Assembly: GCA_025351825.1 (NCBI GenBank)
Contig: JANXVE010000052.1
Coordinates: forward strand, 1 to 64,000
Source: Chamaesiphon sp. 341R_metabat_111
GTDB taxonomy: Bacteria; Cyanobacteriota; Cyanobacteriia; Cyanobacteriales; Chamaesiphonaceae
Direction: 5' to 3'
Length of the DNA: 64,000 nucleotides
The notes beneath the pieces are model-generated. The model searched no databases. It worked only from the letters and a program-made list of their open reading frames with translations, and had not been told where the DNA came from. Shown here in pieces: positions 48,401 through 57,300 of the stretch. Within the stretch, counting starts at the first letter, position 1. Each line of letters opens with the position of its first letter. The position numbers and the translations under genes were made by a program.

Positions 48401-51400
48401 GCTTGATTGGCGGCAAATACTGCCGAGCCAGATAGAGCTTGATAATCACTACCCGCAGTAGCCGTACCACTGAGAGTATAGTTGACCGTGACAGCTTGGG
48501 TGATTTCACCCGATCGAGTCAACAGGAATTGACCGTTATTATTATTTGCTTCGCCAGCATCCCCATCACTGATACTGACTGAAATCCCACTCTCATCATT
48601 GAGAATTGTACCTGTCCCAGATGCTTTACCGATCGTGCCCCCAACTGCGTTAGTTAGATTGACACTATAGGTTTCATCGTCTTCACCGATTTGGTCGCCG
48701 ATAACTGGCACATTGACGGTTTTGGTGGTTTGGAGTGGGGTAAAAGTGACAGTTCCAGTCGTTGCGGTATAGTCGCTGTTGCTGTTAGTCGCTGTACCAT
48801 TAGCGGTGGCATAGTCTACGGTGACTGTTTCAACAGTAGGATTACTCAGGGTAATCGTAAACGGGGTATTGCTGCTGCCAGTATTACCTTCAGCGCGCGG
48901 GGTGCTATCGGCGATGTTAATTGTGGGACGACTATCGTTATCGGCGATCGAGATCGTGCCAGTATTATTAGCAGGATCGATCCGATAAGTATCAGGTCGA
49001 TCGTACTGATGGGTAGAATAATAGCTGCCATCATAGTAACCATCGCCAATTAACGTCAGAATAGCTGTTTCTGGAGTCGCACCTTCAAAGATATTATCAT
49101 CAGTAGGATTGAGTACGATCTTTGCCGTGGTACTTCCAGCCGCGAAAGTTACCGAGCCAGGACTTGTATAATCGGAGCCATTTGTAGCGGTACCGCTGAG
49201 ATTATATAAGAATGTTTTCTCAGTAGCTTCACCACCAACCCGAGTGAAAGTAAATTCACCAGGATTTGCAGGTTGTCCGGTTGATGTTTCGGCGGCATCG
49301 GCATCAGTAACGGTGACACTAATCGTCGGTAAATCATCGTTATTGATGGTACCTGTGCCAGTCCCAGCAGTCGAGCTAATCGTGCCATTCGTAGCACCAC
49401 TGAGCACCGCACTAAAGGTTTCATTCGCCTCGAAGGTGAGATCGCCATTGACGACGACATTGACAACTTGGCTGGTTTGCCCAGGTGTGAATGTAACCGT
49501 TCGATTGGTTAGTGGTTGATAGTCATTATTGGCAACGGTAGCGGTACCATCAGCCGTCGAGAGATTGACTGTTACTGTTTCTACGGAGGGATTGCTCAGA
49601 CTGACTGTAAATCCAGCATTAGTAGTACCCGTATTGCCTTCAGCGATCGAAATATTACCAACCGAAATCGTCGGACGACTATCGTTGTCGGCAATATTGA
49701 TGGTACCTGTATTAATGCCGATCGCATAATTGCCACTGGGCGTAAGGGTAAGAATCGCTGTTTCGGGAGTCGCCCCTTCAAAAACAGTGTCGTCGATAAC
49801 GGTCAAGTTGACTGAAGTTGTAGCAGCACCAGCAGCAAAGGTGGCGGTACCTGTGACGGGCTGATAGTCACTTCCCGCTGTGGTACCGCTGAGGGTGTAT
49901 GCGACTGCTAGTGCGTTAGTTAGATTGCCAGTACGGGTGAGAGTATAGACACCATTGGCACCACCTTCGGCGGCATTGGGGTTGGCGACGCTGACGTTTA
50001 TGCCATTATCATCATTGAGAATCGTTCCAGTGGCGGTGCTGTCAGTAATGCCCGTAGCATTTTTGGCGTTACTGAGATTGACGGTAAACGTTTCATCACC
50101 TTCCACTGTAATGTCGCCATTGATGGGGACATTGATAACTTGGCTGATGATACCTGGGGCAAAGGTGACGGTACCAGTGGCAGCGGTATAGTCCTTCCCT
50201 GCAATTGTGGCGGTGCCATCGGCAGTAGTGTAATCTACGGTGACTGCTTCGATGGATGGGTTGCTGAGGGTAACGGTAAATGCGGCGTTACTAGTGCCAC
50301 TATTACCTTCGACTTTGCTGACATCGGCAATACTAATGGTAGGGCGACTATCGTTGTCGGTAATACTGACGGTAGCAGTGTTATTAGTACCGATCGAGTA
50401 AGTAGCCGGAAATCTATCAATAATATCTCCATAACCAGTGGTTCTCGTGCTGGTGTAAGCATTATCCGCGATCGTCAAGATCGCCGTCTCTGGAGTGACA
50501 CCTTCAAAGATCTTATCGTCAACGATGTCAAGATCGACTACCATCGTACTGCTGCCCGCAGCAAAGCCGCCTAAGCTTGTAGCTGAGTAATCTGTACCAT
50601 TAGTTGCTGTGCCCGATAGTGTGTATTTAATGTTAGTGAGTTCTAGATTGTTGGGACCGCTGCGAGTCAGGGTAAATTGACCGCGTTTAGGTGTTTCAAT
50701 TCCCAACTTTTCTGCTGCATCTGCCTTATTGGCGACGACGGTAATTGTCGGTAGGTCATCGTTTTGGATCGTACCAGTACCAGTAGCACCAAGAAATTGA
50801 GCGATCGAACCTTTCGTCGGATTACTCAGCACGACCCCAAAGGTTTCATTATTCTCATATTCAGTATCGCCGTTGACCAGGACGTTAACAACTTGACTGG
50901 TTTGCCCAGGTGCAAAGGTGATAAGTTGATTTTTTAAGGCTTGGTAATCATTGTTGGCGATAGTTGCCGTACCATCTATGGTAGAGATCTGAACTGTGAC
51001 CGCTTCTCCTGTAGCATGGTCGAGCTTGACTGTAAATGCGGCATTTTTGGTGCCTGTGTTGCCTTCAGTTATTGCGGGAGCATCGCCGATTGAAATGGTG
51101 GGATAGGTATCGTCGTTGAGAATCTTCCCAGTGGCGGTGCTGTCAGTAATACCCGTTGCATTTTTGGCATTGCTGAGATCGACAGTAAATGTCTCATCAC
51201 CTTCGACGAGGAGATCGCCATTGACAGGGACATTGATAATTTGACCAATTTGATTCCCTGAATAAATGATATTACTGTACCCTGGTCCAAAAGTTAAAGT
51301 CCCTGTTGTTGTGGTGTAGTCATTACCTGCCGCTGTTGCCGTACCATCAGTAGTCTTGTAATCGACGGTAACTATTTCTGCGGAGGGGTTGCTCAGAGCA

Positions 51401-52464
51401 ACGAAGAACTGAGAATAACTAATGCCACTATTACCCTCTATGACACTAGACGCGTCGGTAATACTAATTGTGGGACGACTATCATTGTCTGCGATATTTA
51501 CAGTGGCAATCTTATTATTCGGATCGACACTATAAGTCGGCGGACGATTATTACCTAAAATCCCAAACAGACTATAAACTGTGTCATCAATCAGGGTGAG
51601 AATCGCAGTCTCTGGAGTCACACCTTCAAAAATATTGTCGTCAGTGGGAGTAAGCAGAGCTGTAACTGTACTGCTACCTGCCGCAAAAGTCACCGAGCCA
51701 GGAATCGTATAATCAGAGCCATTTGTTGCTGTACCACTGAGAGTGTAAAGGACGGTTTTGGCGATACTCTCACCACCGATGCGAGTGAAGGTAAATTCAC
51801 CAGTGTTCGCCGCTTGTCCACTCAGTGTTTCTGCGGCACTAGCATCGCTGGCGACGACACTAATTATAGGTAGTAGAGCTAATATTCCCGCATAGCTAGC
51901 CATCACCGCAGTTGTAAACGCTAATGGTACCGATGCGGCTAAATCCCAATCACCACCCAACTCAGGATTACCCGTCTTAGTCGCCTTAGCAATCACCCGC
52001 GCCTGAGTCAATTCACCCAGCCCCGCTACCAGAGCTGCGCCTCTACCACTCTGAGCCACTTCACAACCATAGATCAAAATCTCCGCATCTGCCGCCAGAG
52101 ATCTCGACCACGATCGCAATCTATCGGTATACTCGGCTAAGTTATCTAGATCTAAATACCCATTTCCCAACTGCACCGAGCCTGACGTACCGTGAGAGAC
52201 GATATGAATCGCCGTCAAGCCTCGATGACGGGCTAGAACCTGGGTAATTCGATCGATCCCATTTGAGTCGAGATCTACTAAAACAGTCGCGATTCCAGGC
52301 AGTACACCCGCAGTCAGGACAGCGTAATCGGTGATATTTCGATCGATAAAGACGATCTGTTTTGGTGCGACTAATCGAAGTGCAGTGGAGCGATTCAGGA
52401 TGGATGTAGTTAAGTTCATGTTGGTATGGATGAATGCGGAGTTAGTAAAGAGGTTTGTGGTCAA
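42478..52464 (-). CDS. Giant secreted protein: DUF4347, about 21 Calx-beta domains, two DUF4114 modules
   Basis: 3328 residues. An N-terminal DUF4347 domain (about 36-190) has HIVSHGTSG (His91) and ILIYGCEVAQSG (Cys134), resembling a caspase-like His/Cys pair. About 21 Calx-beta domains follow (about 196-2920), each ending in ADNDS or NDD motifs expected to bind Ca2+. They are interrupted by a Gly/Ser-rich hinge (about 2345-2394) and a Val-Thr-Pro-Pro-rich linker (about 2533-2673). Two DUF4114 modules end the protein (GFEDTRNGGDKDFND and GVEDMYGSGDRDFNDLVV). No Sec or Tat signal is seen, so type I-like secretion is plausible. The 9.99 kb frame is unbroken. Confidence 0.9.
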   Translation of the reverse strand: MTTNLFTNSAFIHTNMNLTTSILNRSTALRLVAPKQIVFIDRNITDYAVLTAGVLPGIATVLVDLDSNGIDRITQVLARHRGLTAIHIVSHGTSGSVQLGNGYLDLDNLAEYTDRLRSWSRSLAADAEILIYGCEVAQSGRGAALVAGLGELTQARVIAKATKTGNPELGGDWDLAASVPLAFTTAVMASYAGILALLPIISVVASDASAAETLSGQAANTGEFTFTRIGGESIAKTVLYTLSGTATNGSDYTIPGSVTFAAGSSTVTALLTPTDDNIFEGVTPETAILTLIDDTVYSLFGILGNNRPPTYSVDPNNKIATVNIADNDSRPTISITDASSVIEGNSGISYSQFFVALSNPSAEIVTVDYKTTDGTATAAGNDYTTTTGTLTFGPGYSNIIYSGNQIGQIINVPVNGDLLVEGDETFTVDLSNAKNATGITDSTATGKILNDDTYPTISIGDAPAITEGNTGTKNAAFTVKLDHATGEAVTVQISTIDGTATIANNDYQALKNQLITFAPGQTSQVVNVLVNGDTEYENNETFGVVLSNPTKGSIAQFLGATGTGTIQNDDLPTITVVANKADAAEKLGIETPKRGQFTLTRSGPNNLELTNIKYTLSGTATNGTDYSATSLGGFAAGSSTMVVDLDIVDDKIFEGVTPETAILTIADNAYTSTRTTGYGDIIDRFPATYSIGTNNTATVSITDNDSRPTISIADVSKVEGNSGTSNAAFTVTLSNPSIEAVTVDYTTADGTATIAGKDYTAATGTVTFAPGIISQVINVPINGDITVEGDETFTVNLSNAKNATGITDSTATGTILNDDNGINVSVANPNAAEGGANGVYTLTRTGNLTNALAVAYTLSGTTAGSDYQPVTGTATFAAGAATTSVNLTVIDDTVFEGATPETAILTLTPSGNYAIGINTGTINIADNDSRPTISVGNISIAEGNTGTTNAGFTVSLSNPSVETVTVNLSTADGTATVANNDYQPLTNRTVTFTPGQTSQVVNVVVNGDLTFEANETFSAVLSGATNGTISSTAGTGTGTINNDDLPTISVTVTDADAAETSTGQPANPGEFTFTRVGGEATEKTFLYNLSGTATNGSDYTSPGSVTFAAGSTTAKIVLNPTDDNIFEGATPETAILTLIGDGYYDGSYYSTHQYDRPDTYRIDPANNTGTISIADNDSRPTINIADSTPRAEGNTGSSNTPFTITLSNPTVETVTVDYATANGTATNSNSDYTATTGTVTFTPLQTTKTVNVPVIGDQIGEDDETYSVNLTNAVGGTIGKASGTGTILNDESGISVSISDGDAGEANNNNGQFLLTRSGEITQAVTVNYTLSGTATAGSDYQALSGSAVFAANQATASIDLRVLDDTIFEGATPEKVTLTITPSTNYVVSSANSGTIDIIDNDSRPVISVSNATIAEGDTGTSKAAFTVSLSNASTEAVTVNLSTADGTATTANSDYQALTNRAVTFTPGQTSQVVNVDVNGDLTFEANETFSAILSGATNGTISSTAGTGIGTINNDDLPTISVAVTDANAAETLTGQPANPGEFTFTRVGGEATEKTFLYNLSGTATNGSDYSIPGSVTFAAGSTTAKVALNPTDDNLFEGATPETAILTLIDDSYFDSSYFATTYFNRAATYRVDPANNTGTISIADNDSRPTISIADSSKTEGNTGTSNAAFTLTLSNPSTETVTVDYTTTDGTATVAGNDYTAATGTVTFAPGTTSQVLNVPIIGDLNVENDETFAVNLTNAKNATSITRATATGTIVNDDNGINVSVAEPNAAEGGANGVYTLTRTGDLTNSIDVAYTLSGTATSADYAPVTGIAKFAAGAATTSVNLTVIDDTIFEGATPETAILTLTPSANYLLGNSTTGTINIADNDSRPIISINSTAIAEGNTGTSNAGFTVSLSNASTETVTVNLSTADGTATTANSDYQALTNQLVTFAPGQTSQIVNVAVNGDTVFEDNETFSTVLSGATNGSISSTTGTGTGTINNDDLPEITVAATIADASETPTKPGQFTLTRSGPTTNGLDNIKYTLSGTATSGTDYTVSGVAAFAAGSSTMVVDLNIKDDNIFEGDTPETAILTVVSNAYQVATVLADGGNALAYAKFPATYAVGTTNIATVNISDNDLRPTVAISNVSQAEGNSGTSNFGFNVTLSNPTVETVTVDYSTADGTATVLGTTNLDADYTAKSGTVTFQPLETTQAINVAVNGDKDFEPDKTFTVNLANAKNTSGITTATGTGTIVNDDTLPSVTVNATNPISTEGTGEGLFTFYRSGGNLDRTLTVDFDLLGNASTRQGYGTRSGSVTFAAGSNTATLPVPVANNTVYSAYRSCVVRLRGGIGYSIGGGIGSGGSGGSGGGSGGGSGGGGSAGGSGGGGGGGAGGSGGSGGTGSGVIGSGEATVTIVDDDKAPVISINDVSITEGDSGTKDLTFTVALSNASDDVVKVDYASADGTAKAGSDYLATTGTLNFTPSDILAGTTEFTPGETSKTITVKINGDNEVERNETFTLNLTNAVGGTLGRATGTGSIINDDTISPVVITPPVVITPPVDVITPPVVITSPVVVTPPVVITPPIDVVTPPVVITPPIVITPPVVVIPPVDVITPPVIITPPVVVIPPVVVTPPIDVVTPPVVIPSPVVITPPVVVTSPVAVVTPPVVIPSPVVITPPVVVTPPESEPSPAIAFTNPVITVVATNATSTEGIGEGLFTFARTGGDLNSALNIDFDLSGNASTRQGYGNRTGSVTFAAGSNTVTLGVPVADNAVYNAARSCVVTLRKGSRYDFDATIGTAKVNIIDDDRAPVISIDDVTITEADSTKDLTFTVSLSNASDDIVTVDYATADGTAGADCDYTATTGTLSFAPSDLIPNTTTFTPGETRKTINIKINGDADVENTETFFLNLKNAVGGSIGKATGTGTIENDDLAPVIVVGVPTGGNPIPLTPEVIEKPSVTEKPPVVVNLNPITPIDNTSPDRLDRNKQPLGSGLQSIAKIIDLRSVSNNQAVQATFSVQRSAGYDNHVSFYKIEDAQGTIVSQIGITLKPGDAGYLAAAVQNRLTNIDLLGINGQTVTSRSNVQGGAIYAPLIITNNKPDSVNLDFSNVYTAYSAANADKIEHIRLLDNNTFGFEDTRNGGDKDFNDTIVQANFTTTINPQDLVLDVVKITPTSTAVNLNLTSYGGQTLKADIVTKSSAAYNNNVGFYVVEDALGTIQLTDGTFVKPGDTNYAIEAIKNALTNSLQAGKSDVKTNLNIAGGKIYAPVVVAQGTLNDFVAKNPTNGGGANNIHAYFNYIGANSDKADHFRLIGNNTFGVEDMYGSGDRDFNDLVVNLKIKSA
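44448..44868 (-). repeat. In-frame repeat encoding a Val/Thr/Pro-Pro linker
   Basis: About 420 bp of degenerate repeats of GGAGGAGTGATAACCACTGG type (plus strand) code for repeated VVITPPV/VVVTPP units inside the giant gene, between Calx-beta domains 19 and 20. A similar Pro/Thr/Val stretch lies in the 1510-residue protein at about 55380-55605. Confidence 0.85.
45283..45432 (-). repeat. In-frame Gly/Ser-rich hinge
   Basis: About 150 bp of CCACCGGAGCCGCC-type repeats encode a Gly/Ser run of about 45 residues inserted within Calx-beta domain 18, between its serine-rich strand and its terminal TIVDDD strand. Its composition is unlike the rest of the gene. Confidence 0.8.
46488..50754 (-). repeat. 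Higher-order repeat: three tandem blocks of four Calx-beta domains
   Basis: Equivalent block starts (DDLPxIxV) fall at 50754, 49332, 47907 and 46488: spacings of 1422, 1425 and 1419 bp (474, 475 and 473 codons). Each block holds four domain subtypes in the same order. The two central blocks (starting 49332 and 47907) are the most alike. Confidence 0.85.
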
Positions 52465-52592
52465 TTGCTAGTATAATTAGCTGGAATAAAAGTTGGTAAT
52501 TAGCTCGATCGATCTCACTTCGATCTCGATGCTTAGGCTAATAAAAAATCTTGATTTTAATAAGTTATTAATTAGGAATGTTGCGTAGATCT

Positions 52593-52645
52593 CTACCCCA
52601 CCCCAGCCCTCCCCTTGAAAAAGAGAGGAGGTAGGAGGGAGTAAG
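52593..52645. repeat. C-rich dispersed repeat, copy 2
   Basis: CTACCCCACCCCAGCCCTCC followed by CCTTGAAAAAGAGAGGAGG, nearly the same as the block at 3119-3157. It lies between two leftward surface-protein genes. Confidence 0.6.
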
Positions 52646-52651
52646 AACAAA

Positions 52652-54205
52652 CTAGACAACAGCAGGAGCTTTGACGTTCATGCTGACAACTAGATCGTTG
52701 AAATCTCTGTCGCCACCACCATACATATCTTCAACACCAAAAGTATTGCTACCGATGAGGCGGAAGTGATCCACCTTGTCGGAGTTGGCACCGATATAGT
52801 TGAAGTAAGCGTGGACATCATTTTTACCACCACCATTACTAGCGTTCTTGTTGAGGAAATCATCGAAGCTACCTTGGGAGATCACTACTGGAGCGTAAAT
52901 CCGACCACCAGCAATATTTTGATCCGCTTTACTATCAGTTTTACCTACTTGTAACAAAGCATTTTTGACTGCTTCTGCTGCATAGTTATCATCACCTGGT
53001 TTGACAGATTTGCCATTATCAAGTTTGATAGTACCGATCGCATCTTCGACTGCATAAAAGCCCACATTATTGGTGTAAGCAGCGCTACTTTTTGTGACGA
53101 TATCTGCTTTGAGCGTCTGTCCGGCAAAGGCAGTCAGATCGATCGTGCGTCCTTCTGGAGCACGCTGGGAGCCACTGCCGATCGCAGTTTCAACTACCGC
53201 GCCACCCAATTTAAGGACATCTAGCACCAATTCACTATTATTAATCGAGACATTGTAGCCACTACCATCAGCATTATTGGTGACTTGGATGGGGCTATTA
53301 CCATCTTTATCGGGAAGCGAGAACAGGATATTGGCAGGTGTTTTACCATTATCAATCTGTTGTTGGAGATCGCTAATCGAGCCATCTTGAATTTGAAAGA
53401 ATTGATAGTTTTTACTTGGATCGACAGCAAATTCCTGCTTGTTAGTATTGAAAAAATCACCAGCTAAAGTGCTGAAGATTGATTTAGCACTGCCTAAGGC
53501 AGCTTTGAGATATTCAGTACTACCGGGTACAAGAGTGCCGATTTTGCCTGTAGTGTCGTCAACTGCAAACATGCCAATTTCATTGACTTTGCTGCTAGGT
53601 TTTTGAGACAAAGCTTTGACACCAAAACCCTTAGTGGTGAGATCAGTTTTGAACAGGTTATTATCGATCGATACACCAGGAATGATGCCGCTAGGAGTGG
53701 TTGGAGCCACTACTTTCGATAGGAATGCAGCCGCCTGACTACCAAAGCCGCTGGGGATAAAGCCAGCAGGGAAGTATGAACTTAAGCCAGCTAATGTGCT
53801 CAGGCTATTTGCACCAGTTAAACCAGCCAATGCACCCAAATTTCCGGTACCAGCGGTTCCAGCACCACTCAAGCCAGCTAAGATCGCTGGGTTGTTAGCA
53901 AATTGTTTAGCAAGCTCGGTATATTGTGCCAACAAATCGCCACTTAGCTTACCACTTGCAAATTGAGCTGCAAGATCGGTGTATTGCTTCACCAAATCGC
54001 TGCTAAAGTTACCAGCAGAAAATTGTCCCGCCAGACCACTGTATTTTTTATACAGATCGAGAGCAGTTGCACTATCGGCAGCCGTTGCACCATTTGTCAA
54101 AACTTTTTCGGCAAGGTTGAAGAGATCGCTGCCAATACCATTACCAATTAGTGCTTTGGTTTGGTTGATTATTCCTAGTGCTGTATTTACGTCGGGAGTA
54201 GCCAT
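52652..54205 (-). CDS. DUF4114 protein, 517 residues
   Basis: The N-terminal about 170 residues form an Ala/Leu/Gly-rich helical region with three degenerate repeats (KYSGLAGQFSAGNFSSDL, QYTDLAAQFASGKLSGDL, QYTELAKQFANN). Two DUF4114-like modules follow: a first, degenerate one (VNEIGMFAVDDTTGKIGTL, YQFFQIQDGS) and a C-terminal canonical one (NNVGFYAVEDAIGTIKL, KVDHFRLIGSNTFGVEDMYG, DRDFNDLVVSMNVK). No signal peptide. The C-terminus is very similar to both neighbours, suggesting a shared sorting or assembly domain. Probably a surface or extracellular partner. Confidence 0.8.
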   Translation of the reverse strand: MATPDVNTALGIINQTKALIGNGIGSDLFNLAEKVLTNGATAADSATALDLYKKYSGLAGQFSAGNFSSDLVKQYTDLAAQFASGKLSGDLLAQYTELAKQFANNPAILAGLSGAGTAGTGNLGALAGLTGANSLSTLAGLSSYFPAGFIPSGFGSQAAAFLSKVVAPTTPSGIIPGVSIDNNLFKTDLTTKGFGVKALSQKPSSKVNEIGMFAVDDTTGKIGTLVPGSTEYLKAALGSAKSIFSTLAGDFFNTNKQEFAVDPSKNYQFFQIQDGSISDLQQQIDNGKTPANILFSLPDKDGNSPIQVTNNADGSGYNVSINNSELVLDVLKLGGAVVETAIGSGSQRAPEGRTIDLTAFAGQTLKADIVTKSSAAYTNNVGFYAVEDAIGTIKLDNGKSVKPGDDNYAAEAVKNALLQVGKTDSKADQNIAGGRIYAPVVISQGSFDDFLNKNASNGGGKNDVHAYFNYIGANSDKVDHFRLIGSNTFGVEDMYGGGDRDFNDLVVSMNVKAPAVV

Positions 54206-54303
54206 GATTTTTTCTATTTTGAGGTATATGTAATTTTTAGATGAACAAGAGTGATTGTGCTTATCTACAAAGCAGATATTTATGAATAGCTGCTTAATTA
54301 TTT

Positions 54304-57300
54304 TTATATTTTGACGTTCATGCTGACAACGAGATCGTTGAAATCTCGATCGCCACCACCATACATATCTTCAACGCCAAACTTATTATTCCCAATTAAG
54401 CGAAAATGATCGACATTATCAGAATTTGCACCAATATAATTAAAATAGGCATTAGGATTATTTGCACCACCAACATTAGTGGGGTTCTTTGCTGCAAAAT
54501 CAGCAAATGTGCCTTGAGTCACCACCACCGGAGCATAGATTTTTCCGCCTACGATACTTTGGTCTAGTTTGCTGTCAGTTTTACCTGCTTGCAATGAATT
54601 TGTTAACGCACTTTTGATTGCTTCGATCGCATAATTAGCATCACCTGGTTTGACAAAGCTGCCATTAGTAAGTTTGATGGTGCCGATCGAGTCTTCAACT
54701 GCATAGAAGCCGATATTATTGGTATAAGCCGCGCTGCTATTGGTGATGATATCTGCTTTTAGGGTTTGTCCAGCGTAGTCACTCAGATCGATCGTCCGTC
54801 CTTGTGGAGCTGTTTGGGACTTACTGCCGATCGGAGTATTGACAGTTGCACCCGCTAGTTTGACCACATTTAATACTAATTCATCTGCGTTTACAGAGAC
54901 TTTATAGCCATCACTATTACTATTGTTAGTAACCTTAATCGAACTTTTGCCGTTAGCATCGGGGGTCGAGAATAATAAATTAGTGGGCAATTTACCACCA
55001 GCAATCTGTTGTTTTGCAGATGCGATCGAACCATCTTGAATTTCAAAGAATTGATAGATCTTATTGGGATCGATCGAAAACTCTTGATTGACTTTGTTGA
55101 GGAAATCACCAGCCAAGCTTGTAAAGATTGGTTTGGCAATATCTAGAGCAGCTTTGATATACTCTGGAGTTCCAGGTGCGATCGAGCCAATTTTTCCAGT
55201 GAGATCGTCTACAGCAAATATGCCAATTTCATTGACTTTATTAGTTGGCTTCTGAGTTACAGCACTGACCCCAAAGCCCTTGATTGTGGCATCAGTTGTG
55301 AAGAGGTTTTTTGCTACAGTTACGCCAGGAATTAAGCTGCTAGAGCTAGTTGGTGTGACTACTGGGCTAGTGTTAACTGTATTAACAGGTGGTGTGACGA
55401 CTGGCGTGGTAACTACGGGAGGAGTTGTAACTACGGGAGAAGTTATGACTACGGGAGAAGTTGTGACTACGGGAGGAGTTATGACTACGGGAGGATTTGT
55501 AACTACGGGAGGATTTGTAACTACAACAGGTGGTGTGACGACGGGAGGAGTTGTAACTACGGGAGGTGGTGTGACGACTGGTGTGGTTACAACTGGGGTT
55601 GCAACATTCTGATTCAACAGGATTGACACGTCGTTGCCGTCGGATTCGGCGATCGCCAAGTCAGAGAGACCATCACCATTGAAGTCGCCGACTGTTGCCG
55701 AAGTGGGAGTATGGTACCCAGGAAAATTGGTGGCAGTACCAAAACCGCCTTTTCCATCTCCCAGTAGAACTGATATGCTGTAGGCAGAGTTAGTGATAGC
55801 CAAGTCAGCGATGCCGTCGTTGTTGAAGTCGCCTATTGCGATAGATTTGGGACTACCCCCTACTGCAAAATTAGTCGCAGTACCAAAACCGCCTTTTCCA
55901 TTTCCCAGCAGGACTGATACGTCGATGCTACCGTTCGCAGTAACTAAATCGAGGATGCCGTCGCCGTTGAAGTCGCCCACTTTTATCGAAGTGGGATAAC
56001 CGTCTACATCAAAACTAGTAGGAGTGCCAAAGCTGCCCTTGCCATTTCCTAGCAAGATTGATACGCTGCTGTTGCTGCTGTAGGAGTTAGTAGTCGCCAA
56101 GTCAGAGATACCATCACCGTTGAAATCACTCACCAGCACTGAATTGGGATGATTTAATACCGCGAATTTAGCAGGAGTGCCAAAATTGCCTTTTCCATCC
56201 CCCAGCAGAACTGATAAGTTGTTATTGGCGGGGTCAGAGGTAACGAGATCGAGGATACGATCGCCGTTAAAGTCTCCTACTGTTACGAAACTAGGAAAAT
56301 ACCCCACATCAAATTGAGTAGGAGTGCCAAAACTGCCTTTCCCATCTCCTAGTAGAACTGATACGTTGCTGCTGAACAGGTTGGCGGTAACGAGATCGAG
56401 GATACCATCACCGTTGAAGTCCCTGGCTGTGATGGAATTGGGAGCATTACCCGCCGCAAAATTGGTAGCAGTACTAAAACTACCTTTTCCGTTTCCGAGC
56501 AGGACTGATACGGTGTTGCTACCGTTCGCAGTAACTAGATCGAGGATGCCGTCGCCATTAAAGTCTCCTGATGTGACGGAATTGGGGCCAATCCCTACTG
56601 CAAATTTGGCAGGAGAGCTAAAGTTTGCGGTTGTGGGGTTATTGGGTGGGATAACAACAGCCGCTGTGACATTCAAGCCAAAGTTACTAGCTACTTTTAG
56701 ACCAGCTTTATCGGTGGCTGTGACATCAATGCTGAGATTGCCAGCATCACCAGCGGCGGGAGTACCAGCGAATGTTCTGGTCGTCGCATCGAAGGTGAGC
56801 CAAGTTGGGAGGTTATTACCATTGGCTAGTTTGGCACTGTAGCTCAGAATATCTCCAACGTCAGGGTCGGTAAAGGTATTGGCTGCGAAGATAAATTTTA
56901 GAGCACTGCCAGAGATGATACTCTGCGTCGATATTGGATTGGAAACTACTGGTACATTATTGACTGGGGTGACAATCGCCGCCGTAACATTTAGACCAAA
57001 GCTGTTGGTGACGGTTAGCCCAGCTTTGTCTGTAGCTGTGACCACAATCCCGAAGTTGCCAACATCACCAGCGGCGGGAGTACCAGCAAAGGTGCGGGTT
57101 ACGGCATTAAAGGTGAGCCAAGTTGGTAAATTACTGTTATTGTCTAATTTGGCACTGTAGCTGAGAACGTCTCCACTATCTGGGTCGGTGAAGGTATTTG
57201 CAGCGAGGCTGAAGTTTAGAGGGCTGCCTGAGACGATGCTTTGGGCAGAGATCGGATTGGCAACTACTGGGGGGTTATTAACTGGGGTATTAGGTAAACT

